A stretch of DNA of 51,391 nucleotides from UMGS172 sp045647525 (GCA_045647525.1 JAZRMK010000052.1:1-51391), one strand, 5' to 3'. Numbered from the stretch's first letter, positions 8,100 through 17,473 are shown. The notes: generated from the letters alone by a model not told the origin. A program made the numbers and translations.

Positions 8100-10154
8100 T
8101 TACATTACCTCTCGATAATAAAGTCCTCTTGTATATTCTGCTCGTGGCTTGTCGCCTTTAACCGCAGATTTTATAATTTCCCCTGCCTGCTCCTTTGCTT
8201 CGTCGGTAAACATCAAGACCTGAAAGTCCAAGCCGTTCATTTCGTTCTGACGATCCAAAAGCCACAGAGGTCTGGAATTAAACATTTCCGAAAACTCGTT
8301 TCGGCACATAACGGGGAATTCAACTCCAAGGCGGTCGGTCAATGTGCACATGCCACCGCAGGTTTTGCAGCCGTCTCCGTTTTTGCCGGGACAATTCTTG
8401 AATATCATCAACGGCAACCGTCCGTAAGATATTATTCCCTTTGGAATTTGACCACCCATATTTACGGCATCCTTCATAGCCGATTCAAATGACAAGACTG
8501 ATGCCACCGCACCAAGACGGGCTGCCTCATCGACACTGTTGGAATTAAAAATATTCATTCCAAAGCCTGCTATTGCTGAAAGTCCTGCCTCTTTTGCAAA
8601 ATAAAATGCCGCAACGTTATTGACCATCGCCGCTTTTACACCGTTTTTCTTTGCCGACTTCAACTGCTCAATAACTTTACTGCCGTTGTGCATAACACCT
8701 CTCGGAACATCGGCAATCAAGGGCAACCCCACTTGCACCTTCGAAAAATCGGTTTCCGCAGGCAGAATCACCGCCGAAATGCCGGAAATATCCTCAGGAA
8801 TCTGCTCTGCCGACCTGAATTGAGCCACAATCTTTAAAGGTTTTGAGCAATTTTGACGGTTGCTTAAAACTAATCCTTCTGTCCGAAACTCGCCTATATC
8901 AACCGAGTTGTCGCCTCTCAAAGAATCTAATTTTTTGATGGCGTTTTGCCTCAAAATTCCCAACTCTTTGCCTGCTACGGCAAGGCCTTGACCGAGGTTT
9001 ACATTAAGTTTTTCAAAATAGTAACACGTACCACCCAGCTTTTCGACCTTTTGCTTTAACGACTCCTCGGTAGCGGCAACGTTAATTGCCTTTTGAGGTA
9101 TCGCACCCTGCTCCGTTGCCGTGTGTTTTCCGTCGGTCACAGTAAGGCTTATAGGCTGACCCTCTATTACCGTGAGTTCACCGTTTATTGCCACTCTTTG
9201 TCTTTCAAGTCGGTAGAGATTATGAGTTGAAGTCAACACCGCTTTGGACAAATTCTCATCATTTTCGGTACGTATGCCGAACATTTCACGTCCCGTTTTA
9301 GCGGTAAAATAACCGTCGGTATGACCGCTTCTTGAAAACACACCCGACAAAGCCAAGACAACATCGTCGGGCACTTTTTCGCCATCACTCACCGCACGTG
9401 CAGCAGCGGTTGCCGCAGCCACATACTCGGGTCGTTTCATTCTGCCCTCAATTTTAAATGAGCAAACACCCATATCAGCCAACTCGCCAATATGGTTTAT
9501 ATAGCTCATATCCTTTAAACTCAAATCGTGGCCGGTGCCGTTCTTCACCTCAAAAGGCAGACGGCAGGGCTGAGCACAAAGACCTCTATTACCGCTTCTT
9601 CCACCCAGCACAGAGCTTAAATAACACTGCCCCGAAAGGCACATACACAACGCGCCGTGGATAAAGACTTCGACTTCTATCCCTAATTCTTTGGCGGTCA
9701 AACAAAGTCTTTTCAACGACTCTCTATCCATTTCTCTGGCAGGCACTACCCTTTTGAATCCCATTTCTTTGAGTGCATAAAGCCCTTCGGCAGAATGTAC
9801 CGAAAGTTGAGTTGACGCGTGCAACGGCACTTCGGGTAAGTTTTTGCGCAACAGTGCCGCCAGACCGATGTCCTGCACAATAAGGGCATCGACGCCCTTT
9901 TCTACGGCAGTATATGCCGCTTGCAAGGCGTCGATTCTTTCACGGTCATTAACAAGAGTGTTTAATGTAAGGTAGGTCTTAATCCCACGCACGCGGCAAT
10001 ACTCACAAACCGAGGCCATATCCTCTTCGGTGAAGTTCTTTGCGTTTCTGCGCGCGTTAAACGACGGTGCGCCGAAATACACCGCATCGGCACCGGCACG
10101 TACTGCCGCCACAACCGATTCGGGACTTCCTGCCGGAGCTAAAACTTCAATCAT
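8100..10154 (-). CDS. Peptidase U32 family protein (RlhA-like)
   Basis: A 684-residue protein with the U32 start IEVLAPAGSPESVVAAVRAGADAVY (shown only in part in family records) and the full U32 signature EVFIHGALCMCLSGQCYLS near residue 170. A second Cys cluster (NCPGKNGDGCKTCGGMC) lies near the C-terminus. Its length and architecture fit RlhA/YdcP, which in Escherichia coli is needed for hydroxylation of 23S rRNA C2501, rather than the shorter collagenase-type or UbiU/UbiV members. Despite the family name most U32 proteins act in RNA or cofactor hydroxylation. It overlaps zapA by four bases and runs straight into the small membrane gene. The C-terminal Cys cluster may bind an iron-sulfur centre (inference). 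Confidence 0.88.
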   Translation of the reverse strand: MIEVLAPAGSPESVVAAVRAGADAVYFGAPSFNARRNAKNFTEEDMASVCEYCRVRGIKTYLTLNTLVNDRERIDALQAAYTAVEKGVDALIVQDIGLAALLRKNLPEVPLHASTQLSVHSAEGLYALKEMGFKRVVPAREMDRESLKRLCLTAKELGIEVEVFIHGALCMCLSGQCYLSSVLGGRSGNRGLCAQPCRLPFEVKNGTGHDLSLKDMSYINHIGELADMGVCSFKIEGRMKRPEYVAAATAAARAVSDGEKVPDDVVLALSGVFSRSGHTDGYFTAKTGREMFGIRTENDENLSKAVLTSTHNLYRLERQRVAINGELTVIEGQPISLTVTDGKHTATEQGAIPQKAINVAATEESLKQKVEKLGGTCYYFEKLNVNLGQGLAVAGKELGILRQNAIKKLDSLRGDNSVDIGEFRTEGLVLSNRQNCSKPLKIVAQFRSAEQIPEDISGISAVILPAETDFSKVQVGLPLIADVPRGVMHNGSKVIEQLKSAKKNGVKAAMVNNVAAFYFAKEAGLSAIAGFGMNIFNSNSVDEAARLGAVASVLSFESAMKDAVNMGGQIPKGIISYGRLPLMIFKNCPGKNGDGCKTCGGMCTLTDRLGVEFPVMCRNEFSEMFNSRPLWLLDRQNEMNGLDFQVLMFTDEAKEQAGEIIKSAVKGDKPRAEYTRGLYYREVM

Positions 10155-10501
10155 AAAGCGCTCTTTCCGATACGGAGTTGCTTGTTTTCACGATTTAAAC
10201 GCTCGATCTCGCGACGGGCACCATCTATTTCAAGACGTGCGCAAGCCAATTCTTCCGACACACTTTTAAGTTCGGTTTTTGCCTGCTCACAACGCTCGTT
10301 TGCCTTCTTTGCACTATCGCAATAATCAAGCGCTGCCATAACCGCAGCCATAGTTGTAGAAAGATAAGGGTTGCTGCGGGCTAACGAATCCAACTTTGCG
10401 TTGACCTCTTCACCCACTCTGCGAACATAGGTCTCATCATCGCTTGACGAAATTATGTAATCAATTCCGCCTACGGTGATTCTTATCTTATTATTGTTCA
10501 T
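10151..10501 (-). CDS. zapA: Cell division protein ZapA
   Basis: ZapA binds and bundles FtsZ filaments at the division site. The 116-residue protein has the N-terminal beta-rich start KIRITVGGIDYIISSSDDE followed by a long helical, heptad-like C-terminal half rich in Glu, Lys and Arg, the usual dimerising coiled coil. GGGAGG stands seven bases before the ATG. It leads the unit that continues with the U32 protein, the small membrane protein and the chromate transporter pair. The zapA-U32 neighbourhood is common in Firmicutes. Confidence 0.88.
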   Translation of the reverse strand: MNNNKIRITVGGIDYIISSSDDETYVRRVGEEVNAKLDSLARSNPYLSTTMAAVMAALDYCDSAKKANERCEQAKTELKSVSEELACARLEIDGARREIERLNRENKQLRIGKSAL

Positions 10502-10648
10502 CTCTTATTCCTCCCGAAAACTCGTCGATTTTCGACAAATTTTAGAATATACACTTTCACATATCTATTTTACACTATTTTTTATCAATAATAAAGATGT
10601 TTTGTAAATTTTTTTGAATTTTTGTATATTTCGGTCGGATAAATATGA

Positions 10649-10720
10649 AAGCACCGCGCAAGCTGTTGCCTGCACGGTGCTTCATACCCGCTTTCGCGGG
10701 CTGTTTGGAGCTACTCCAAA
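10649..10720 (-). other. Cluster of three consecutive hairpins between two genes
   Basis: Within 72 bases there are three separate inverted repeats. They are arms at 10649-10656/10675-10682 with an inner GCAA/TTGC stem, a CCCGC/GCGGG hairpin at 10687-10700 with a GAAA loop on the minus strand, and TTTGGAG/CTCCAAA at 10704-10720. They follow the 86-residue CxxC gene on the minus strand. The distal one could act as a terminator, although its T run is weak. Confidence 0.55.
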
Positions 10721-10737
10721 AAGAAAGATTGAAAAGG

Positions 10738-10998
10738 TTATTCTCTGATTAAAGCTGCCGGTTTCTGATAACCGTCATCGTCTTTGTCAAGGCAAAGACG
10801 CATAATGGTGTTGATCTCCGATTCGGTTACCTGACCACTCTGTGCCATTTCCTTTTGCATTTGGGCAAAGCATTTTGAACACATCTGCCCTACGCCATGC
10901 ATATAATTTTTGCGCTCATCAACCGCCATTTCTTTTGGCACGTCGGTCTGTGCGCGACAAAGTATGCACTCCTCAAATTCCAATTTTGTTTTTGCCAT
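10738..10998 (-). CDS. Small CxxC...CxxC protein, possible zinc-binding
   Basis: An 86-residue protein with two Cys pairs, ECILCRAQTD near the N-terminus and MCSKCFAQM about 30 residues later, an arrangement that commonly binds one zinc ion. The middle and C-terminus are helical and charged. I do not recognise a named family. The ATG at 10996-10998 is preferred to the one at 11022 because TTTGGAG lies nine bases upstream of it. It appears to be a single-gene unit between tetR and zapA, followed by a run of hairpins. Confidence 0.7.
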   Translation of the reverse strand: MAKTKLEFEECILCRAQTDVPKEMAVDERKNYMHGVGQMCSKCFAQMQKEMAQSGQVTESEINTIMRLCLDKDDDGYQKPAALIRE

Positions 10999-11082
10999 TT
11001 TTATCAACTCCAAAAATGTCACTGTCAGAACAGTGGGGGGTCAAAGTTTTGCGTCCCATTATTAAGATTATACGCAAATATT

Positions 11083-11697
11083 TTAATTTTTTGCTTGTTG
11101 CAACGATTCCTCTTCATTATGCCAAGTGAGATGCGGCTTTGTAACGCTATACACAAGGTCAAACACCTTTTTTGCGGTTTCCTCATTGTTAGGTATTTCA
11201 TCGCGAAGAATTTTAACGATGTTAGAAAAGACAACATCCAGTATCGCGTTGAACTGCCACCATACATCTGTACCATCTATAAACGCGGTTGCAAAACAAT
11301 CTACCACGTTGGCATATACAATTTTTCTATGCTCTTTAGGGTATGTATTATAATAATGCGAATAATAGTATTTTATAAAGTACGAACATTTATGACGGTC
11401 GGACAACAAAAACCTCCAACATGCTGCAAACAGCATATTGCACTTATTGTAAATGTCTACCCCTTGCAGATTCATAACCGACATACTGTTCATTATATTT
11501 GTTGCGACTTCGACATCGAGTTGAGCAAAAGTCTTTTCATAAAGATCTTCTTTGTCGTTAAAAAACCTGTATATGTATGCTTCGTTAATTCCGGAATGAA
11601 CAGAAATTGCTTTGGTGGTAGTTTTGTGAAAACCCTCCGACGATGCAACAAAAATTGCACTGTCGATAAGTTTTTGGCGCATTTCATACTGCGTCAT
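11083..11697 (-). CDS. TetR/AcrR-family transcriptional regulator
   Basis: A 204-residue regulator. The N-terminal helix-turn-helix is recognisable as SAIFVASSEGFHKTTTKAIS followed by INEAYIYRFFNDKEDLYEKTF, which is the usual TetR recognition region. The C-terminal ligand domain is not conserved enough to name a ligand. AAGGAGAG stands about eight bases before the ATG. No obvious target gene is divergent from it. The nearest genes are the small CxxC gene downstream and tRNA-Arg upstream. Confidence 0.88.
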   Translation of the reverse strand: MTQYEMRQKLIDSAIFVASSEGFHKTTTKAISVHSGINEAYIYRFFNDKEDLYEKTFAQLDVEVATNIMNSMSVMNLQGVDIYNKCNMLFAACWRFLLSDRHKCSYFIKYYYSHYYNTYPKEHRKIVYANVVDCFATAFIDGTDVWWQFNAILDVVFSNIVKILRDEIPNNEETAKKVFDLVYSVTKPHLTWHNEEESLQQAKN

Positions 11698-12148
11698 TTC
11701 AAATACTCTCCTTAAACAACAGAATTTTGCTTAGGATAAAATTTTAAGTGTTTGCTAAATTTTTCAAAAAATTTTCGCAGACTAAAAAGTCTGCGACGGT
11801 TTTAGCAGTCCAAAACCCACATTGAAGAACAATATATTACCTAAGAAACGTGATTTTTGTCACTTTAAATCTATTAAAACCCATTTCTTTACTGTAATTA
11901 TATCACGGCAAATGCAAAAATCAAACTAATTCGACACGGTTTTCAAAAGTTTGTCACTTTCAATAAAATTTGGACTTTGCCACCTATAATTATGTTGATT
12001 ATTGATACGTTATGTGACATCCGCTCACAAAGCCAACCCATCCTTTGCCACAGTCGTTCACTATTTAAACAGCAAATTGGTCAAATTCACTCTGCAACTT
12101 TGAACAACGGCGATGGTTGTCTGCCTCAATTAAACTCTATAAAAAGCA
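11698..12148. other. 450-base stretch without a recognised gene
   Basis: The region between tetR and the tRNA-Arg terminator shows no convincing reading frame on either strand. It contains one strong hairpin at 11775-11796 (9-bp stem TCGCAGACT/AGTCTGCGA, 4-base loop), about 80 bases upstream of the tetR start. This could be a terminator or a regulator-binding site. The rest is A+T-rich and unassigned. Confidence 0.4.
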
Positions 12149-12184
12149 AAAACCTCTCTTGTCCACAGACAAGAGAGGTTTTTA
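12149..12184 (-). terminator. Terminator of tRNA-Arg
   Basis: A hairpin with arms AAAAACCTCTCTTGTC/GACAAGAGAGGTTTTT around a short loop, starting right after the tRNA 3' end and ending in T residues on the minus strand. Confidence 0.88.
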
Positions 12185-12261
12185 TGGCGCGCTGGAAGGG
12201 ACTCGAACCCCTGACCTACTGGTTCGTAGCCAGTCACTCTATCCAACTGAGCTACCAGCGC
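12185..12261 (-). tRNA. tRNA-Arg (anticodon ACG)
   Basis: A 77-base tRNA with acceptor stem GCGCTGG/CCAGCGC, discriminator G, encoded CCA (12185-12187), anticodon stem ACTGG/CCAGT around the loop CTACGAA and T loop GTTCGAGTC. The ACG anticodon is expected to be deaminated to ICG and to read CGU, CGC and CGA. Confidence 0.96.
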
Positions 12262-12288
12262 ATAGGCAGTTTTTACGACTGCCATAGT

Positions 12289-12317
12289 ATAATATCACAA
12301 CGATTATCAAAAATCAA
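12289..12317 (-). promoter_or_regulatory. Promoter of tRNA-Arg
   Basis: On the minus strand TTGATT (12312-12317) and TATTAT (12289-12294) stand 17 bases apart, about 28 bases before the tRNA. Confidence 0.6.
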
Positions 12318-12364
12318 TAGTAAATTTTTAAAATCGTCAAAATTTTTTAACAGCACTGATTTCG

Positions 12365-13903
12365 TTACAACTCTTCCCAATATTTACGGTCTAAACTGCG
12401 GAAGCGAATTGCCTGCGTTATATGGTTGACATCAATCACCTCTGCCGAATCCAAATCGGCAATGGTTCTTGCGATTTTAAGCACTCGGTCATACGACCTT
12501 GCCGACATTCCGAGCCTCTGGAACGCACTTTTGAGCACCTTTTCTGCAGCTTCGGTCAGTGTGCAGTATTTCTGTATCAACGCGGCGGTCAGTCTTGCGT
12601 TGCAGGTGATTCCCGTTCCTTTATATCTTTCCTGCTGTTTAAGTCTTGCTTTTTCGACCCTTTCTCTTATAACTGCCGACGATTCGCCTTGCGTTTTTGC
12701 GGTCAATTCCTCGTACTCTACCGCAGGAACTTCAACGTGGATATCAAGTCTGTCGAGCATGGGTCCCGATATCTTTCCGAGATATTTCTTGACTGCCAAT
12801 TCCGAGCAAATACACTTCTTTTTAGGGTGTCCGAAAAATCCGCAGGGACAAGGATTCATCGCAGCGACAAGCGAAAATTCACACGGATATGTAAGTCGAC
12901 CGTTCGCCCTTGAAATCGTCACCTTTCCGTCCTCAATGGGAGCGCGCAGCACCTCCATTGCCTGACGGGAAAACTCAGGGATCTCATCCAAAAACAACAC
13001 GCCGTTGTGCGCCAGAGAAATTTCGCCGGGTTTTGGGACTACTCCTCCGCCCGAAAGACCTGCCGCCGAAACCGTGTGATGCGGTGAACGGAAGGGTCTT
13101 ACAGTTATAAGCGGTGTATCTTCGGGCAGCGTTCCTGCAACCGAATGTATTTTTGTGGTTTCAATCGACTCTTCAAAGCTCATCGACGGCAAAATAGACG
13201 GCATCCTTTTTGCCAGCATACTTTTTCCCGATCCGGGAGGGCCTATCAACAAAACATTATGACCGCCTGCCGCAGCAATTTCTAACGCCTTTTTGGCAGC
13301 AGCTTGTCCCTTGACATCGATAAAATCAGGAGCGTACGATTCGGTTTTCAGAGCTTTTATGTCGGGGCTTGCTGTCGGTAAAATGACCGTCTCACACTGT
13401 AAAAACGAAACCAACCTTCGAACGCTGTCGACAGGATAAATTTCGATACCCTCGACTACCGATGCCTCGTACGCATTCTGCTCAGGAACGAAAAATCTTT
13501 TAATACCGTGTTCTTTTGCCTCTATTGCCATTGAAAGAATGCCGTTTATTCCGCGAAGCCTTCCGTCCAAAGATAACTCGCCTATAAAAGCACACTCATC
13601 AAGGTCAATTTTGGGGAATATTTGCCCCGTTGCATTAAGTATTGCTAAAAGGCTGGGAAGGTCATAAATAGAGCCCGCCTTTTTAACATCAGCAGGTGCA
13701 AGATTTACGGTGATTTTAGTGCCGGGGAACTTGAATCCGCTGTTTTTAAGCGCGCTTCTGACCCGGTCGCGCGATTCCTTTACTGCCGTATCGGGCAGAC
13801 CAACAATATCAAACGACGCCATTCCGCCCGTAATATCGGCTTCAACCTCGACCATATAGGCGTCTATGCCGAAAATGCCCGCACTGTGTAACCTTGTAAA
13901 CAT
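12365..13903 (-). CDS. comM: YifB/ComM family Mg-chelatase-like AAA ATPase
   Basis: ComM-type proteins are AAA+ helicases that promote branch migration during natural transformation. They resemble magnesium chelatase subunits. The 512-residue protein has the N-terminal Lon-like domain (KITVNLAPADVKKAGSIYDL), Walker A LLIGPPGSGKSMLAKRMPS, Walker B HNGVLFLDEIPEF, the CPCG motif AMNPCPCGFFGHPKKKC, and the arginine-finger region. Length matches the family. The ATG at 13901-13903 has AGAGGG seven bases upstream; the longer frame to 13957 would extend into a hairpin and is rejected. Whether this organism is naturally competent cannot be told. Confidence 0.93.
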   Translation of the reverse strand: MFTRLHSAGIFGIDAYMVEVEADITGGMASFDIVGLPDTAVKESRDRVRSALKNSGFKFPGTKITVNLAPADVKKAGSIYDLPSLLAILNATGQIFPKIDLDECAFIGELSLDGRLRGINGILSMAIEAKEHGIKRFFVPEQNAYEASVVEGIEIYPVDSVRRLVSFLQCETVILPTASPDIKALKTESYAPDFIDVKGQAAAKKALEIAAAGGHNVLLIGPPGSGKSMLAKRMPSILPSMSFEESIETTKIHSVAGTLPEDTPLITVRPFRSPHHTVSAAGLSGGGVVPKPGEISLAHNGVLFLDEIPEFSRQAMEVLRAPIEDGKVTISRANGRLTYPCEFSLVAAMNPCPCGFFGHPKKKCICSELAVKKYLGKISGPMLDRLDIHVEVPAVEYEELTAKTQGESSAVIRERVEKARLKQQERYKGTGITCNARLTAALIQKYCTLTEAAEKVLKSAFQRLGMSARSYDRVLKIARTIADLDSAEVIDVNHITQAIRFRSLDRKYWEEL

Positions 13904-13933
13904 ACTATCCCTCTTTACCCGAAAAGTACGAAA

Positions 13934-13967
13934 GGGTCGGCTGTGCCGTTTTGACACTGACCGACCC
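13934..13967 (-). terminator. Hairpin downstream of htrA, probable terminator
   Basis: Inverted repeat GGGTCGG (13934-13940) / CCGACCC (13961-13967) with an inner GTG/CAC pairing. It lies nine bases after the htrA stop on the minus strand and is followed only by a weak T-rich tract, so some readthrough into comM is possible. Confidence 0.55.
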
Positions 13968-13975
13968 GAATTCCC

Positions 13976-15247
13976 TTAATTTCCGTTATTAGATCCTATT
14001 ATTACGGTTGTGGTGTAGGACCTGCCGTTACGATAGCCCTTAACGGTCACTCTCGAATCAGGTGTGCACTGTTCAAGTGCCGCGATAAAGTCGGTATACT
14101 CATCAATCTGAACCCCGTCAAACGAGGTGATGATATCACCCGACTTAATACCCGCCAAATCAGCAGGGCCGTTCATTACAACGCTCTTGACAGCAGCGCC
14201 TCTGGGCAGACCGTAGTATTCAAGGTAATCGCCCGAATAGACGTAGACCTCAATGCCGATATATGGTGATGGCTTGTCCTTATTATCCATTATTGTATCT
14301 ACAACATCCATCACTGTATTTGAAGGTATGGCAAAGCCCATTCCTTCGAAACTTGTATCAACAAGTTTTGAAGAGTTGATGCCGATAAGTTTTCCTTCGG
14401 AATTAAGCAAAGCACCACCCGAGTTGCCCGGATTTATAGCAGCATCGGTCTGGATAAGTTCCATTTCTCCGATAGAATCGATAGTAATTGTGCGGTTAAG
14501 ACCACTGATAATGCCGTAAGAGACCGAGCCCATAAATTCAATACCGCCGGGACAACCGATAGCAACCGCATACTGACCAACCCTCACAGTGTCAGAATCA
14601 GCAACTTCAACCGGTGTAAGTCCTTGCTTTTCGATTTTAACAACAGCCAAGTCGGCCGATTTGTTATAACCGACGATTTTTGCCGCAATAGGTGTTTCAG
14701 GGTCAGTATTAAGGTAGACCTCAATAATGGCCTTGGAACTTCCGGCAGTTGCGACACTTTCTATAACGTGATAGTTGGTAATAATATAACCATCAGCAGT
14801 ATAGATAACTCCCGAGCCGTCGGACGAATAGTCTTCGCTCCCTAAAAAGCCTTGAATAGATGTAGTCGCACGAATGCCGACAACGCTGTCGCTCGCCTTC
14901 TCATAAACAGCCTCAACCAACGATTCGACCGAGCCTTCAACATTTATTATTGTTGAGTTGGTAGACGGCTGACCGCCCGACATCTGCGATGTAGTATCGG
15001 AAGTATTAGAGCCGGTTGCAGCGCCATTGTTACTTTTTATAACATTGAACGCAATACTCAAAGCAACACCCGTGCTGATAAGGGTTGACAAAATTATGCA
15101 TATAAGTATCGCAACAGAGCCCGAACCGTTCCTTTTAGGCGGCCTGGGTGTTGAGTTGTTCGCACTTCCATAAGAAGTGTTAGGGGTGTAAACATACTCG
15201 CTTTTTACCTGCGGTTCGTTATTTACACCGATTTTATTCTCATCCAT
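13976..15247 (-). CDS. htrA: HtrA/DegP-type membrane-anchored serine protease with PDZ domain
   Basis: A quality-control protease acting at the outer face of the membrane. The 423-residue protein has a Pro- and Asn-rich cytoplasmic N-terminus, one transmembrane helix at about 43-66, and a Ser/Thr-rich linker. A trypsin-like domain follows with His160 in ITNYHVIE, Asp199 in SADLAVVKI and Ser276 in NPGNSGGAL. A PDZ domain at about 330-420 contains GPADLAGIKSGDIITSFDG. AAGGAGGA stands six bases before the ATG at 15245-15247, so the extra 18 residues of the longer frame are rejected. A promoter-like pair lies about 120 bases upstream. Confidence 0.94.
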   Translation of the reverse strand: MDENKIGVNNEPQVKSEYVYTPNTSYGSANNSTPRPPKRNGSGSVAILICIILSTLISTGVALSIAFNVIKSNNGAATGSNTSDTTSQMSGGQPSTNSTIINVEGSVESLVEAVYEKASDSVVGIRATTSIQGFLGSEDYSSDGSGVIYTADGYIITNYHVIESVATAGSSKAIIEVYLNTDPETPIAAKIVGYNKSADLAVVKIEKQGLTPVEVADSDTVRVGQYAVAIGCPGGIEFMGSVSYGIISGLNRTITIDSIGEMELIQTDAAINPGNSGGALLNSEGKLIGINSSKLVDTSFEGMGFAIPSNTVMDVVDTIMDNKDKPSPYIGIEVYVYSGDYLEYYGLPRGAAVKSVVMNGPADLAGIKSGDIITSFDGVQIDEYTDFIAALEQCTPDSRVTVKGYRNGRSYTTTVIIGSNNGN

Positions 15248-15368
15248 TTTAGTCCTCCTTAGAAGCCAATCGCAGTCGAAGCGAATGCACGACCGACACA
15301 TTATGAATTATATTCTGAGTTTATGAACCCGAAGTTTTGAAAATGTAAAAACTTCTTTAACATATACT

Positions 15369-15397
15369 ATTTTACGCAAATCGTGTTCACTATTCAA
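15369..15397 (-). promoter_or_regulatory. Probable promoter of htrA
   Basis: Minus-strand TTGAAT (15392-15397) and TAAAAT (15369-15374), 17 bases apart, upstream of the htrA start. Confidence 0.55.
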
Positions 15398-15460
15398 TAG
15401 GTATTTTCAACATAAATATAGGGTCTTTTGCCGAAAATATGCAAAAATATAGAATAAATA

Positions 15461-16996
15461 TCACATAAACGGCGCAAATACATTGAGCAGTGCCTGCCCG
15501 AACTTACGATATAACGGTCGTTTTTTCCAAGCTTCCAGGGTTATTTCCTCTGATATTTCCTGCGTTTTCAAAAAATGGTCACGCATATCAATAACCGCAT
15601 CGTTTGAACAGAACCACACGCCACATTCAAAGTGGAAATAAAAACTTCTGTAATCCATATTGACCGTTCCGCAGGTGGCAACTGCATCGTCCGAAACAAA
15701 GGTTTTTGAGTGTACGAATCCCGGCGTGAACTCGAAAATTCTTACCCCCGCTTCTAAAAGTTCCTGATAATTGAACCTTGTAACCGGATGGACATACCAT
15801 TTATCCCGGATTTTTGGCGTTATTATTCTTACGTCTATACCCGCCTTTGCCGCAGACGTTACCGCCGCTATCATAGTGTTATCCAAAATAAGATACGGTG
15901 TCATAATATAAACATAATCCCTTGCGGTGTTCAGTATCTGACGGTAGATGCCTTCGGCTGGGTTATGGTCGGTATCAAGCGGATTCTCAGTATAGGGTTG
16001 GACAAACCCGGGGGTCTTGGGAAACTCCCTTATAATATACTTGGCAGCATTCATTCTTTCACGGCTTACACTACTCCACATCTCGCAGAACGCCATAACA
16101 AAGCTTGCCGTCGCAGCGCCCTTCATTATGACACCGCTGTCAAGCCAATAACCGTGAGGACTGTCGATATTTATATATTCATCGGCTATATTCATACCGC
16201 CGGTCATCGAAACATAGCCATCAATAACACAGATTTTTCTGTGGTCTCGATTATTTAAAAGCAGGTCGATAGACGCCCTTATCTGATTAAAAGCAATTAC
16301 CTTTATGCCCTCGGAACGCAGAGCTTTTGTGAAATTCATGCCCTGCCTTGAAATAGAGCCGAAGTCGTCAAAAATAACCCTTACCTCGACGCCTGCTCTT
16401 GCCTTGCGTTTTAAAATTTCGTGTATTCTATCCCACATTTCGCCTTTTACCAGGATAAAATACTCCATAAAAATATACTTCTCGGCGCCTTCAAGTTCTT
16501 CGAGCATTCTTTCGAAAAATTCTTCGCCCGGAGCATAGAATTCCACCTTTGTGTCGGTATAAACAGGATATCCCGACTCTCTGTATAAAAATTGTGACTG
16601 TCTTGCGTGCAAAACATCCTTTTGCTCTAAATATTCTGACACTTCACGATTTTGAGTGAGCAAATGACGATAACGCCTTCTGTAACCTGCGATTCTTCTT
16701 TTTAAAATCGGCTTTACCCTGCCGTTGCCCCAAAGGAAGAAAAGTCCTCCTCCTACCAACGGCGAAATGATGATGAAAATTATCCACGCCATTTTGTAGT
16801 TAGGATTGCTTCGCTTATTGATTATGAGAAAAACCAAAACGACTGCCAGTATCTCAACAGCACGGTAGACAGCAGCAGCAACAACCGATACTGACTGTTC
16901 AATTATTACAAACAACAGCACCTGCAAAAGAATAAGAAGACCCGCAACAATTATCCTGTTAGGTAGCTGAGATTCCTTATTGCGTTTTTTCTTCAC
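15461..16996 (-). CDS. cls: Cardiolipin synthase, phospholipase D superfamily
   Basis: Bacterial cardiolipin synthase joins two phosphatidylglycerol molecules at the membrane. The protein has two N-terminal transmembrane helices (about residues 14-34 and 37-60, then a third near 75). Two phospholipase D active-site motifs follow: HRKICVIDG near residue 250 and HSKTFVSDDAVATCGTVNMD near residue 430. Length (511 residues) is normal. The chosen start is the GTG at 16994-16996, nine bases after AAGGAG. A GTG three codons upstream overlaps that site. It is a single-gene unit convergent with nothing close; a short membrane gene lies upstream. Confidence 0.93.
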   Translation of the reverse strand: MKKKRNKESQLPNRIIVAGLLILLQVLLFVIIEQSVSVVAAAVYRAVEILAVVLVFLIINKRSNPNYKMAWIIFIIISPLVGGGLFFLWGNGRVKPILKRRIAGYRRRYRHLLTQNREVSEYLEQKDVLHARQSQFLYRESGYPVYTDTKVEFYAPGEEFFERMLEELEGAEKYIFMEYFILVKGEMWDRIHEILKRKARAGVEVRVIFDDFGSISRQGMNFTKALRSEGIKVIAFNQIRASIDLLLNNRDHRKICVIDGYVSMTGGMNIADEYINIDSPHGYWLDSGVIMKGAATASFVMAFCEMWSSVSRERMNAAKYIIREFPKTPGFVQPYTENPLDTDHNPAEGIYRQILNTARDYVYIMTPYLILDNTMIAAVTSAAKAGIDVRIITPKIRDKWYVHPVTRFNYQELLEAGVRIFEFTPGFVHSKTFVSDDAVATCGTVNMDYRSFYFHFECGVWFCSNDAVIDMRDHFLKTQEISEEITLEAWKKRPLYRKFGQALLNVFAPFM

Positions 16997-17055
16997 GAGG
17001 TTCACTCCTTACTTTTAAACCGTTGCCGCATTCGGTATTTTCGTTTTAAGACAAA

Positions 17056-17082
17056 AGCCGACACGGAACATCCGCATCGGCT
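17056..17082 (-). terminator. Probable terminator of the 48-residue membrane protein gene
   Basis: Arms AGCCGA/TCGGCT with an inner CGG/CCG pairing, followed on the minus strand by TTTTGTCTT. It lies about 80 bases after the stop of the small gene and before cls. Confidence 0.6.
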
Positions 17083-17161
17083 CCAATTATTTATTATATA
17101 CTAATCCGCACAAATTTTCAACCTACCCAAAATATCCATAGGTCAATATTTGCCATAAATA

Positions 17162-17308
17162 TCAGATCTCGGCAGTAATTTCAGCAGCATCAGGTGTAAT
17201 CGAACTGTTTTCATCTCCCGCAGTAATAGACATACAGAACATAACAAGTGCGGCAATCATAACACCCGCAACAGCAACAGTAAAAAATGATTTGATAGCC
17301 TTTTCCAT
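17162..17308 (-). CDS. 48-residue single-span membrane protein
   Basis: A short frame that begins MEKAIKSFFTVAVAG and continues through about 20 hydrophobic residues. It ends in an acidic, Ser/Thr-rich tail (GDENSSITPDAAEITAEI). AAGGGG lies eight bases before the ATG at 17306-17308, and a hairpin terminator follows the stop, so it looks like an independent small unit. No family is recognised. Its neighbour downstream is cls, which acts in the membrane, but no functional link is visible. Confidence 0.55.
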   Translation of the reverse strand: MEKAIKSFFTVAVAGVMIAALVMFCMSITAGDENSSITPDAAEITAEI

Positions 17309-17430
17309 TTACAGCACCCCTTTTTAAGTAAGGTTATTTTACACCAAATTTTCTTAAAAGTCGTTTCAATCCAATTACATTTATATTTCAATTCGGTTAC
17401 AAAAATTACGCCGTTGTAACCTAAAATCAG

Positions 17431-17458
17431 TTGACAAACCGACAAATAGTGCTATAAT
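17431..17458 (+). promoter_or_regulatory. Promoter of the thiT transcript
   Basis: TTGACA (17431-17436) and TATAAT (17453-17458), both perfect, 16 bases apart, placing transcription start just before the TPP riboswitch. Confidence 0.8.
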
Positions 17459-17473
17459 ATATTCAAATTGAAC

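Noticed and set aside
10897..11715. Long plus-strand frame of 272 codons
   Set aside because: It lies opposite the TetR regulator, which has a clear domain and ribosome-binding site; the plus-strand protein is Cys/His/Tyr-rich nonsense.
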